The notes beneath the pieces are model-generated. The model was not told the origin of the DNA. It ran no database searches and saw nothing but the letters and a program-made list of their open reading frames with translations. Position numbers and translations under genes: made by a program. 64,000 nucleotides of DNA from Halorubellus litoreus. GTDB lineage: Archaea > Halobacteriota > Halobacteria > Halobacteriales > Natrialbaceae. This document shows positions 33,505 to 40,976 of this stretch, piece by piece. How positions within the stretch are numbered: the stretch's first letter is position 1; each line of letters begins with the position of its first letter. The stretch spans positions 620,001 through 684,000 of the forward strand of contig NZ_JAZAQL010000001.1 of the NCBI RefSeq assembly GCF_037081675.1, written 5' to 3'.

Positions 33505-34023
33505 TCACTCGAGAACCGTCTCGGGCGTCCTATCGCCGAGTTCCAGCGCGGCGAGGACGACGAACCCACCGACGAAGATGGTGTTCTTGAGGATGTACGC
33601 GGCGAACGAGTCGAACAGCCACGGGACCCCGAAGAGGAACGGGTCCTGGAAGTAGAAGTCTCTCGCGACGACGAGCGAAAGGAACGTGACGAACTGGTGA
33701 CTGAGGAACAGCGGGATAGCCAGTCGAAGGCGTCTGAAGACGAACAGGAGACCCAACAGCGCCTCGTAGAGACCGATGCTGAGCATCGCGAGGCCGACGC
33801 TGACGCCAATCTCCGGCAGTCCGAGAGCGGTGACGAAGTGCGCGACCTCGCCTTTCACTGGCGTGGTCATCCCGGTGAGGAACGCCTGTATCTTCAGCAT
33901 CCCGTAGTAGAAGAAGACGAACGCGTAGGTTGCGAACGCTATCTGAGTCCCGTAGGGGACGAAGATCCGGTCGACCACGTAGTCGGTTCCGTCGCTATAC
34001 AACTCCACGGTGCGTGAAACCAT
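33505..34023 (-). CDS. DoxX-like integral membrane protein
   Basis: 172 residues from ATG 34021-34023. The frame extends to a GTG at 34074, but the TATA box (34058-34068) lies between them and supports the shorter form. Four or five hydrophobic segments: about 12-32 (AFATYAFVFFYYGMLK), 55-80, 85-105 and 140-160. FFYYGMLKIQAFLTG with MLSIGLYEALLGLL resembles the DoxX/DUF417-type membrane family. HTTM and DoxX proteins both occur near small redox proteins. It lies at the right edge of the island, convergent with ABC copy 2. Specific role unknown. Confidence 0.65.
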   Translation of the reverse strand: MVSRTVELYSDGTDYVVDRIFVPYGTQIAFATYAFVFFYYGMLKIQAFLTGMTTPVKGEVAHFVTALGLPEIGVSVGLAMLSIGLYEALLGLLFVFRRLRLAIPLFLSHQFVTFLSLVVARDFYFQDPFLFGVPWLFDSFAAYILKNTIFVGGFVVLAALELGDRTPETVLE

Positions 34024-34030
34024 TTCAATC

Positions 34031-34068
34031 ACAGGTACCTGTAGATTAGATGCAAATCTTATAAATTT
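34031..34068 (-). promoter_or_regulatory. Promoter and palindrome of the DoxX-like gene
   Basis: AAATTTATAAG (34058-34068, minus strand) is a TATA box about 40 bases from the start at 34023. The perfect palindrome ACAGGTACCTGT at 34031-34042 lies at the predicted transcription start, the position of a repressor operator. Confidence 0.45.
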
Positions 34069-34074
34069 ACTCAC

Positions 34075-34575
34075 CCCTTTATTTATTTGATTACGATATC
34101 ACAGTCGGTATAGCCTCAACCGCGCGAACGCGCCGACGCGACCCGCGGCAGCGCCGCCAGAGACGGCCCCAACGACGTCGACCCACCGTCACACCACTCG
34201 CGACACCCGTCCCCGCCTCCAGCTCGAACACCGCAATTGCCGATCGACGGGGCGCAACCACCTCGCTACACTCGTCGTCTTGCGTCGCGAGAAGCAGACC
34301 CGACGGGAGTCCCGCGAGCGAGCGGCACGCGGAGCGAGCGAAGCGAGTCCCGCGAATACGAACGGCGAAGCCGTGAGCAGGGAGCGAGTGGAACTACGTC
34401 GGGGTAGCGAGATGTTCCGCAGGAACATCGAACGGACCCGACGGGATTTGAACCCGAAGCCAGACGTGCTCGCTCACTCCGTTCGCTGCGCGTCTGGCAG
34501 GCATTCAATTCCCTCGTTTGTCGTTTCTGGCGACCCAGACTCCTCGCTGCGCTCGTCGTGTTGCGTCGCCAGAAA
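34075..34575. other. 501-bp spacer of tRNA-derived and repetitive sequence at the island's right end
   Basis: No gene. AT-rich to about 34110, then GC-rich. It contains three copies of the tRNA-Arg 3' end in full or part: GACCCGACGGGA at 34297-34308, a 26-bp copy at 34431-34456, and the true end at 34574-34599. A perfect hairpin GATGTTCC-GCA-GGAACATC lies at 34411-34429. Segments rich in GAGCGA/GCGAGC, common in haloarchaeal mobile junctions, fill the rest. Small frames here do not look coding. Confidence 0.6.
34431..34456. repeat. Direct repeat of the tRNA-Arg 3' end, candidate attachment site
   Basis: 26 bases identical to 34574-34599, which is the T-arm/acceptor 3' end of the tRNA-Arg gene plus two flanking bases. 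Duplication of a tRNA 3' end on the downstream side is the usual scar of tyrosine-integrase insertion. The island lies on that same side. Confidence 0.7.
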
Positions 34576-34648
34576 CGGACCCGACGGGATTTGAACCCGC
34601 GACATCGTGGTCCGGAACCACGCACTCTGTCCACTGAGCTACGGGCCC
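34576..34648 (-). tRNA. tRNA-Arg (anticodon CCG)
   Basis: 73 bases with discriminator base, no encoded CCA. Acceptor stem GGGCCCG pairs with CGGGTCC (one G-U). The D-stem is GCTC/GAGT, and the anticodon arm has stem CGTGG/CCACG with loop TTCCGGA, giving anticodon CCG. The T-arm is GCGGG TTCAAAT CCCGT. No intron. Its 3' end is duplicated at 34431-34456, indicating use as an integration target. Confidence 0.93.
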
Positions 34649-34991
34649 TCGAATGTGCATTACCCACCTGGTGCTATAACGGTTGTGAAGCGGTGTGCGG
34701 TCTGGCTGTCGGATCGGTTGGTGGCAGGCGATAGACGAGTGGACCCGACGGGACTCCCATGAGCGAGCACTAGCGAGCGAAGGGGAGTATGTCAGAGTTT
34801 GCTCTGACAGGATTTGAACCACGGTCACTCCACTCGCTCCGCTCGTTTCGCTCCCTGATTCAAATCCCGCGACATCGTGGTCCGGAACCACGCACTCTGT
34901 CCACTGTGCTACGGGCCCTCGCTATTGGGTTTCGTGGTGGATTGTGGAACGGTTGCGTTCGTGGCGGGTGCTTCCAGTGGTGGTGCGTCTG
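34649..34991. other. Intergenic region with a tRNA-Arg remnant
   Basis: Contains GGACCCGACGGGA at about 34742-34754 (tRNA 3' end fragment), an inverted repeat GTCAGAG-TTTG-CTCTGAC at 34791-34808, a copy of the T-loop-like TTGAACC in altered context, and the truncated tRNA at 34866-34918. The remainder to 34991 is the trailer of the MATE gene. Confidence 0.5.
34866..34918 (-). pseudogene. Truncated tRNA-Arg(CCG) copy
   Basis: The first 53 bases of the tRNA-Arg gene recur almost exactly (56 bases with flank, 34596-34651 versus 34866-34921), including the anticodon arm. One D-stem base is changed (GCTC to GCAC). The T-arm and acceptor 3' half are replaced by GAGCGA-rich sequence, so it cannot fold as a tRNA. 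Confidence 0.8.
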
Positions 34992-36488
34992 TTATTGGTC
35001 GCCGCCGTCGGTGGTTGCGGTGGGGGTGTCGTCGATGACGGTGGATTTCCAGGTGCCGCGGGTGAAGTAGGCGGCGGCGGCGATGGCGCCGAGGATGTTC
35101 CCCATGGCCATCCCGATCCAGATGCCTTCGGGGCCCATGTCGAGCGCTTGGATGACGAGTGGGCCGAGGCTGATGTCGAGGAGTGGGATGGTGAGTGGGC
35201 CGAGGGTGATGACGCCGAGGGCGAGGTAGGCGACGGTGGGGACGCGGCCGAGCCAGAGCGCGACGATACTGAAGCCCATCGCCGTTTTGGTGTCGCCGGC
35301 GCCGCGGAACGCGCCGAGGAGGACTTGGAGGACGCCGATGAACGCGAATTCGACGCTCCTGATGCGGAGGTAGTTGGAGCCGAGAGCGACGGTTTCGGCG
35401 GCTTTGTCGGTGCCGGTGGCCATGAAGACGCCGACGATGGGTTCGGGGAAGACGGCGGCGACGATGGCGGCGACGACCATGACGCCGGCGCTTGCTTTGG
35501 CGGCGATCCAGACGGCGCGTTCGGCGCGGTCGGCTTGGTCGGCGCCGAGGTTCTGGCCGACCATGGTGTTCGTCGCTCTGCCGAGGCCCATGGCGGGGAG
35601 GAAGATGACGGAGACGAGGCGGTTCCCGAGGCCGTACGCGGCGACGACGGCGGGCGCGAACGTGACGACCATCGCGGTGAGGGTGAGCATCGCGGCGGCG
35701 CTCGCGGATTGTTCGAGCGCGCTGGGGACGCCGATGCGGACGATCTCGGTGACGTGCTCGAGTTCGAGGCGGAGGTCGCTGATTGCGACGTCGGGGCCCT
35801 TGTGCGTGAAGAAGAGGATGTAGATGCCGAGGACGCTGGCGGCGCCCCGGGAGATGATGGTGGCGAGGGCGGCGCCGCGGATGCCGAGCTGGGGGATGGC
35901 GGCGGCTTGCCAGCCGAAGATGAGGATGGGGTCGAGGACGACGTTGAGGGCGACGGAGAGGAACATGACGCGCATCGGCGTCTGGGTGTCGCCGTACCCG
36001 CGCATGAGTGCGGAGAACACGAAGAACCCGAAGAGGAACGGGAGGCCGAGGAAGAACACCTCCATGTAGGCGGCGGCGAGCGGGATGACCTGGGCGGTGG
36101 TGTCGGCTTGGCTGGGGAGGAGCGCGAGGAGGTCGCCCGTGAAGAGGTAGCCGAGTGCGGAGAGTGCGAGCGCCAGCAGCGTGACGAACCCGAGCGTCTG
36201 GCCGGCGACGGTGCCGGCGGAGCCTTCGCTGTCGGCGCCCGTGTACTGGGCGACGAGGATGGCGCCGGCGGCGGTGAATCCGCCGGCGACGCTGATGAGG
36301 AGGAAGATGATGGGGAACCCGATGCTCATCGCGCCGACGGCGTCGGCGCTGAACCGCCCGAGCCAGAACGTGTCGGCGACGTTGTACGCGACCTGGAGGA
36401 GCTGGATGGTGACGATGGGCCACGCCAACCGGATCATCGGTCGGACGAGCCCGCCCTCCGTGATGGTGTCGTCGCTGGAGGAGCTCAC
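34992..36488 (-). CDS. MATE family multidrug/sodium efflux transporter (1)
   Basis: 498 residues, 12 transmembrane segments in two MATE halves. It starts MSSSSDDTITEGGLVRPMIRLAWPIVTIQLLQ; NVADTFWLGRFSADAVGA near residue 37 is the typical first-helix loop, with the matching EFAFIGVLQVLLGAFRGAGDTKTAM near residue 375 in the second half. MATE proteins export cationic drugs or metabolites using a sodium or proton gradient. In this region GC usage is noticeably less biased toward C-ending codons (many GCG/GTG choices, as in the ABC gene at 37712). It lies next to the tRNA hotspot. Substrate unknown. Confidence 0.92.
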   Translation of the reverse strand: MSSSSDDTITEGGLVRPMIRLAWPIVTIQLLQVAYNVADTFWLGRFSADAVGAMSIGFPIIFLLISVAGGFTAAGAILVAQYTGADSEGSAGTVAGQTLGFVTLLALALSALGYLFTGDLLALLPSQADTTAQVIPLAAAYMEVFFLGLPFLFGFFVFSALMRGYGDTQTPMRVMFLSVALNVVLDPILIFGWQAAAIPQLGIRGAALATIISRGAASVLGIYILFFTHKGPDVAISDLRLELEHVTEIVRIGVPSALEQSASAAAMLTLTAMVVTFAPAVVAAYGLGNRLVSVIFLPAMGLGRATNTMVGQNLGADQADRAERAVWIAAKASAGVMVVAAIVAAVFPEPIVGVFMATGTDKAAETVALGSNYLRIRSVEFAFIGVLQVLLGAFRGAGDTKTAMGFSIVALWLGRVPTVAYLALGVITLGPLTIPLLDISLGPLVIQALDMGPEGIWIGMAMGNILGAIAAAAYFTRGTWKSTVIDDTPTATTDGGDQ

Positions 36489-36597
36489 TACGTTTCGAAA
36501 CGAAAGTGGAACGCTTGAACCTGTTGATACGACCGTGCGGCGACGAAAGGAACGGTCGAGCAGAAGGCATTAGGGCACCGACGACGCACCGCGACCT

Positions 36598-36861
36598 ATG
36601 TCAGCTTTCGGAGCGTATCGGGTCGGTGGCGAGGCCGGCGCCCTTGCGGGGTACCTCCTGTTGAGCGTCGTGTCGTACCTGTTCCCGTTCGCCGCGCCGT
36701 TCACCGCAGTGGTCCTCTGGTATCGCGCCAGGACGTGGGACGGGTCGGCGAACGGACGGAAGCTCCTGCTAGTGCTCGCCGTCGCGATGACCGCGCTCGC
36801 GGCACTCGTCGTGACCGGACTGCCCGTCGACGCCGAGTTCACCGAAGTGACGGGACTGTAG
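36598..36861 (+). CDS. Small membrane protein, unknown function
   Basis: 87 residues with two or three hydrophobic helices: about 15-40 (GALAGYLLLSVVSYLFPFAAPF), 38-48 and 55-75 (LLLVLAVAMTALAALVVTGL). A short positive loop WYRARTWDGSANGRK separates them. No family recognised. ATG 36598 is 110 bases from the divergent MATE start, so the two may share a promoter region. Codon use and halophile composition support it as coding. Confidence 0.55.
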   Translation: MSAFGAYRVGGEAGALAGYLLLSVVSYLFPFAAPFTAVVLWYRARTWDGSANGRKLLLVLAVAMTALAALVVTGLPVDAEFTEVTGL

Positions 36862-36944
36862 CGGCCCTCGACGGAGAGCCCAACAGAGAGCGGAGAGTGA
36901 TCGGCGAGAAGAATCGGGAGCGGCGAGTGCGTCCGTCGCGTGCG

Positions 36945-37526
36945 TCAGGGCGTTTCGTTCGTTTCGAGCGTGAAGGAGTCGCGCGGGTAGGCGACGCAGG
37001 TGAGGACGTAGCCGTCCTCGAGTTCGGGGTCGTCGAGCATCTCCTGGTTGTCGTGCTCGACGAAGTCCCGCGAGTCGCCGCCGTCGATGTGGCCGGCGCA
37101 GGAGACGCACTGGCCCTGTCGGCAGGCGTAGGGAAGGTCCCAGCCCTCGTCCTCGCCGGCCTCCAGGAGCGTCTCGTTGTTCGCGACCTCGATGGTCTCG
37201 CCTTCCTTCGTGTACTCGATGTCGAAGTACTCGATCTCGTCCTCGGGGATGTCGCCGGGACTCGAGGTGTCCTCTTCGGCCTCGCCTTCTGCGAGTTCCC
37301 CGCCGGCTTCGCCGCCGCCACCGATGGCGGCGACGCCGCCACCGCCGATGGAGCGGTTCATCGGCTCCGGGAAGTCCGTCTCGGGCACGGTCTCGGCGCG
37401 GTGTTCGAGGACCTCCTGGGAGATGTCCTCGTTCGCGGTCCAGCCGGTCCCGCGAGCGTAGTGCAGGACGACGGCGATGACCGTGAGGGCCACCCCGATT
37501 CCGAGGCCCACAGTGCTGACTGCCAT
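36945..37526 (-). CDS. Membrane-anchored 2Fe-2S ferredoxin
   Basis: 193 residues. Residues 5-22 are a single N-terminal transmembrane helix (VGLGIGVALTVIAVVLHY), followed by a Gly-rich acidic linker (residues 55-90). A plant-type ferredoxin domain covers residues about 100-185, with cluster ligands in CRQGQCVSCAG (C-x4-C-x2-C) and VLTCVAYP. Most haloarchaeal ferredoxins are soluble and have a different N-terminal extension; tethering suggests electron delivery to a membrane enzyme. No partner enzyme is adjacent. Convergent with the 36598 gene. Confidence 0.88.
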   Translation of the reverse strand: MAVSTVGLGIGVALTVIAVVLHYARGTGWTANEDISQEVLEHRAETVPETDFPEPMNRSIGGGGVAAIGGGGEAGGELAEGEAEEDTSSPGDIPEDEIEYFDIEYTKEGETIEVANNETLLEAGEDEGWDLPYACRQGQCVSCAGHIDGGDSRDFVEHDNQEMLDDPELEDGYVLTCVAYPRDSFTLETNETP

Positions 37527-37711
37527 GTGTAGGCGGATTAGAAGACCTGGTTTAATTCACTTGTGATTGTTCTCGCCGTCGTGGACCGACCCTCGGGTGG
37601 TTCGGTGCGTCCAGGGACTCTGGCGGAGCGGCGCGAGCGAGCATCGATGGCGAACTGTGCGAGTGACTTGGACGGGAGGTTCAAGGCGTCGTGGTGGCTA
37701 GCGCTCTGGTA

Positions 37712-38488
37712 GTGACCGACCTCGCCATCGACGCGGACGGCCTCGGGAAGCGCTACGGGGAGACGGTTGCGGTCAGGGACGTCTCGCTTTCGGTGGCGCG
37801 CGGGACCGTCTACGGGTTCCTGGGGCCGAACGGCGCGGGGAAGACGACGACGATGCGGATGTTGACGACGTTGACGACGCCGACGTCGGGGTCGGCGACG
37901 GTTGCGGGCGAGCCAGTCACGGACCGCGCGGCGGTGACCGAGCACCTCGGGTATCTGCCGGAGGAACCGCCGGTGTACGACGAGTTGACGGGGCGCGAGC
38001 AGTTGTCGTACGTCGCCGGGTTGCGTGACCTGCCCGAGGACGTCGCCGGCGAGCGCGTGGACGCGCTCCTTTCGCGCTTCGACCTGGCGGACGCGGCGGA
38101 CCGGCGCGTCGGCGGGTACTCGACGGGGATGCGCCAGAAGCTCGGCGTCATCCAGTCGGTGCTGCACGAGCCCGAGGTGGTGTTCTTCGACGAGCCGACG
38201 AGCGGCCTGGACCCGCGGGCGGCGCGGACGATGCGGGAGACCATCGCGGACCTGGCGGCGCAGGACATGACGGTGTTCCTGTCGACGCACGTGCTGTCGG
38301 TCGTCGACGAGCTCGCGGACGAGGTGGGCGTGCTCTTCGACGGCGAGCTCGTCGCGGAGGGCTCTCCGGACTCGTTGAAGTCGCGTGCGGCGGGCGGCGA
38401 GCGGACGCTGGAGTCGGCGTTCATGGACGTGACGACGCCGGACGACGCTTCGACGGTCGATGCTCCGGGAGGGCGCGACGGTGCCTGA
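37712..38488 (+). CDS. ABC transporter ATP-binding protein, copy 3
   Basis: 258 residues from a GTG at 37712 (VTDLAIDADG), which aligns with the start of island copy 2; a GTG at 37691 would add seven residues. Walker A GPNGAGKTTTMRML, signature YSTGMRQKLGV, Walker B EVVFFDEPTSGLDP, H-loop STHVLS. Overlaps its permease by eight bases. It lies outside the island, on the far side of the tRNA-Arg gene, so it may be the chromosomal relative from which the island copies derive, or the reverse. Substrate unknown. Confidence 0.9.
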   Translation: MTDLAIDADGLGKRYGETVAVRDVSLSVARGTVYGFLGPNGAGKTTTMRMLTTLTTPTSGSATVAGEPVTDRAAVTEHLGYLPEEPPVYDELTGREQLSYVAGLRDLPEDVAGERVDALLSRFDLADAADRRVGGYSTGMRQKLGVIQSVLHEPEVVFFDEPTSGLDPRAARTMRETIADLAAQDMTVFLSTHVLSVVDELADEVGVLFDGELVAEGSPDSLKSRAAGGERTLESAFMDVTTPDDASTVDAPGGRDGA

Positions 38489-40022
38489 GCGACGGCGAGG
38501 GTGGCTGCGGGACGCGGCGGCGATCGCTCGCGTGGACCTGCGGTGTACGCTGCGACGGTTGCGGGCGCATCCGCGGACGGTGGTGGCGCGCACGCTCGTG
38601 CTCGGCGTCGCCTGGGTGGGGTTCTTCGGTGGAGATGGCGTGCTCGCGCCGGATGGGACACCGTCGGTCGCGGGGACGCGGTTGGCTGCGATGGGGCTGT
38701 GGGCGTTCGTCGCGGCGACGGTCGCGATGAGTGCGCCGCGGTCGCTCGACGACGTCGACGCGGGCACCGAACTCGTCCTGAGTGCGGGGCTGCGGGCGAC
38801 GGTCGTCGGGGTGCTCGCGGTGACAGCGGTGGAGTCGGCGTTCGTGTTCCTCGCGTTCGTCGGATTAGGCGTGCTGCGCGTCGCGGTGACGGCGAGCGCG
38901 CCCGTGCTGGCGACCGTTCTCGGAGTGGCGACGGTGCTCGTCGGCGTCGGGACCGCGGTCGTCGCCGGGTTCGCGGCCGGTCTCGCGGCGCACCCGCTCG
39001 CGCGGCGGACGCCCGGGTTCGCGAGGTATCCGCGAGCGATATTCGTACCCGTTCTCCTGCTCGTCGTGCTCGCGCTCCTGCGCCCGGACGTCCTCGGACC
39101 GGCGGCGCGGGCGCTCCCGCCGGCGTTCCTCGCGGACGCGTTCCTCCTCGCGTTCGGCGACGGCGACCCGCTCCTGGCGGCGGTGGCGCTCGTCGGCGGC
39201 GTCGCCTCGATACCGCTGCTCGCGTGGAGTGGGTTGCGTGCGGCGCGGAACGTCTGGTTCGACGGCGACGACACCGGCGGCACCGGGACCACGCGCGGCG
39301 GTCGCGTCGTCGTCGCGGTCGTCGACCTCGCGCGACCCGTGACGCGTCGGCCGACGCGCGCCGTGGCGACGCGAGCGTGGCTCCGGATGCTCCGGAACCC
39401 CCGGACGCTCTTCCAGCTCGTCGTCCCCGCGTTCATGCTCGCCGCCGTCCTGATACAGGACCCGCCCGGTATCGCGGGCGCGCTCCCCGTGCTCGTCGCC
39501 GGGTTCGCGGGCGTCAGTGCGGGGTTGACGCTCACGCTGAACCCGCTCGCGCTCGAGGGGGAGGCGCTCCCGGCGCTCCTGACGACGCCCGTCGCCGGCG
39601 CGAGCGTCGCTCGCGGCTACGCGTTCGCCGGCGTGCTCGCCGCCCTCCCGACGCTCCTCGTCCTCGTGCCGCCGCTCGCGTACGTGACCGGGCTCGGCGC
39701 GACCGCGACGGCCCTGACGGTCACGTGGGGCGTCCTCGTCGCCGCGTTCGGCGCCGTCCTCTCCACCGCGGTCGGGTTCCTCATCCCGTCCTCGGGCGCG
39801 GCCGCAGCGGGCGACACCGAGGCACCGACGCAGGCCGCCGTCCTCGTCTACACCCCGATCGCGTTCCTCGCCGCAGCGTTCGGGATGGGCGGCCTCGTCG
39901 CGCTCGACTCCGGGGTCGGGCGTGCGCTCCTCGCCGCCGACGTCCTCCTCCTCGCGACGCTCGGCTGGTTCGCGTACCGCCACGTCGCGAAGCGATACGC
40001 CGCGCTCACGATTGACGGCTGA
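38481..40022 (+). CDS. ABC transporter permease, copy 3
   Basis: 513 residues from GTG 38481 (an ATG at 38460 would overlap the ATPase by 29 bases). About 12 hydrophobic segments in two halves, split by a short linker near residue 270 (FDGDDTGGTGTTRGGR). The marker TLNPLALEGEALPALL near residue 345 links it with the two island permeases. First-half region RVDLRCTLRRLRAHPRTVVART is a cytoplasmic entry helix, as in copy 1. Operon with the ATPase. Confidence 0.82.
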   Translation: MPERRRGWLRDAAAIARVDLRCTLRRLRAHPRTVVARTLVLGVAWVGFFGGDGVLAPDGTPSVAGTRLAAMGLWAFVAATVAMSAPRSLDDVDAGTELVLSAGLRATVVGVLAVTAVESAFVFLAFVGLGVLRVAVTASAPVLATVLGVATVLVGVGTAVVAGFAAGLAAHPLARRTPGFARYPRAIFVPVLLLVVLALLRPDVLGPAARALPPAFLADAFLLAFGDGDPLLAAVALVGGVASIPLLAWSGLRAARNVWFDGDDTGGTGTTRGGRVVVAVVDLARPVTRRPTRAVATRAWLRMLRNPRTLFQLVVPAFMLAAVLIQDPPGIAGALPVLVAGFAGVSAGLTLTLNPLALEGEALPALLTTPVAGASVARGYAFAGVLAALPTLLVLVPPLAYVTGLGATATALTVTWGVLVAAFGAVLSTAVGFLIPSSGAAAAGDTEAPTQAAVLVYTPIAFLAAAFGMGGLVALDSGVGRALLAADVLLLATLGWFAYRHVAKRYAALTIDG

Positions 40023-40048
40023 ATCGGCGCAACAGGACGGACCCCCGC

Positions 40049-40588
40049 TCAGAACTCGACGCGCGAGCGGATGTGCATCTCGTCATCGGTCGCTTCGAGG
40101 TGCGCGACGTCGTTTATCTCCATCTCCCACGCGAACTCGCGTTCGCCGAGGTACTCGACGACGTCCCCGAGCTGGTCGCGTTCGAGGCTGTAGTACGCGA
40201 GCGTGACGTGCGGGAACCACCGGTCGGGATGGTAGTAGTCGTCGGCGTGCTCGGCGAACTCCGTGAGGCGATTCCACAGCGAGTCGTGGAGCCCGGCGAG
40301 TGCTGGCGACCGCGCGATCGGGAGGTAGACGACGGGCGCGGCGGTGAACACGCCGACCCCGCCCGTGTGGACGGTGAAGGGCTCGGTGTCGGCGGCGACG
40401 GAGTGCAGCCGTGATTCGACGGTCGCGGGGTCGTAGCGTTCCGCGACGTGATAGGAGATGTGCGGCGGCGGGAGTTCGCCCGCCGGGTTCAGGTCGAACT
40501 CGTCGGCGAGGTCCTCCCAGACGTCGAGGACGCGCTGGTGGTGCTCGTCGGGGAGTGTCGAGATGACGGCTGAGTGCATGTCGGTCAT
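40049..40588 (-). CDS. 2'-5' RNA ligase family (2H phosphoesterase)
   Basis: 179 residues from ATG 40586-40588; an ATG at 40579 is possible. Two H-x-S/T motifs define the 2H superfamily: PPHISYHV (H43) and FPHVTLAYY (H127). Members act on 2',3'-cyclic or 2'-5'-linked RNA ends, in tRNA splicing or repair. The open frame continues upstream into the assembly gap at 40623, so a longer N-terminus cannot be excluded. The gene lies beside the ABC copy 3 operon but on the opposite strand. Confidence 0.82.
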   Translation of the reverse strand: MTDMHSAVISTLPDEHHQRVLDVWEDLADEFDLNPAGELPPPHISYHVAERYDPATVESRLHSVAADTEPFTVHTGGVGVFTAAPVVYLPIARSPALAGLHDSLWNRLTEFAEHADDYYHPDRWFPHVTLAYYSLERDQLGDVVEYLGEREFAWEMEINDVAHLEATDDEMHIRSRVEF

Positions 40589-40622
40589 CGGTTGGATGGC
40601 GTCGTCGACGTCGACCGCACCG

Positions 40623-40720
40623 NNNNNNNNNNNNNNNNNNNNNNNNNNNNNNNNNNNNNNNNNNNNNNNNNNNNNNNNNNNNNNNNNNNNNNNNNNNNNN
40701 NNNNNNNNNNNNNNNNNNNN
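40623..40720. other. Assembly gap, 98 N
   Basis: Run of N directly adjoining a tandem repeat array. The true length is not known; unresolved repeat copies are the obvious cause. Confidence 0.98.
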
Positions 40721-40810
40721 CGCCCGCACTACCTGCATCGCCCGCACTACCTGCATCGCCCGCACTACCTGCATCGCCCGCACTACCTGCATCGCCCGCA
40801 CTACCTGCAT
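40721..40810. repeat. Five perfect copies of an 18-bp repeat beside the gap
   Basis: CGCCCGCACTACCTGCAT repeated at 40721, 40739, 40757, 40775 and 40793, followed by a partial CGCCCG. More copies probably fill the gap. The repeat length is a multiple of three, but no plausible protein reads through it. Confidence 0.95.
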
Positions 40811-40976
40811 CGCCCGTGTAGTTCGCGCCGCCGGCATCGTCGGCGTTCGCTCACGAACCTGCGTGCGTTTCAGGGCCGGTACTGGTTGACCTTGCGCGTG
40901 GGGGTTCGTGAACGTAACGGCCAGCGAGGGACGCGAATCCGACGCCCGGAACGACGCCTTCCCGGAGCGTCGGCGA

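Larger units (their letters stand above)
40589..40976. other. Intergenic region containing an assembly gap
   Basis: Short leader of the 2H gene, then the gap and an 18-bp repeat array, then about 160 bases without any gene before the stop of the MBL-fold protein. No promoter can be placed because the sequence next to the 2H gene is unresolved. Confidence 0.5.

Noticed and set aside
34280..34594. 104-codon plus-strand frame between island and tRNA
   Set aside because: Made of GAGCGA-type repetitive sequence and the antisense of the tRNA; no family and no promoter.
34909..36570. Minus-strand 553-codon frame over the first MATE gene
   Set aside because: Composition is Arg/His/Pro-rich nonsense; the MATE protein in another frame of the same strand explains the DNA.
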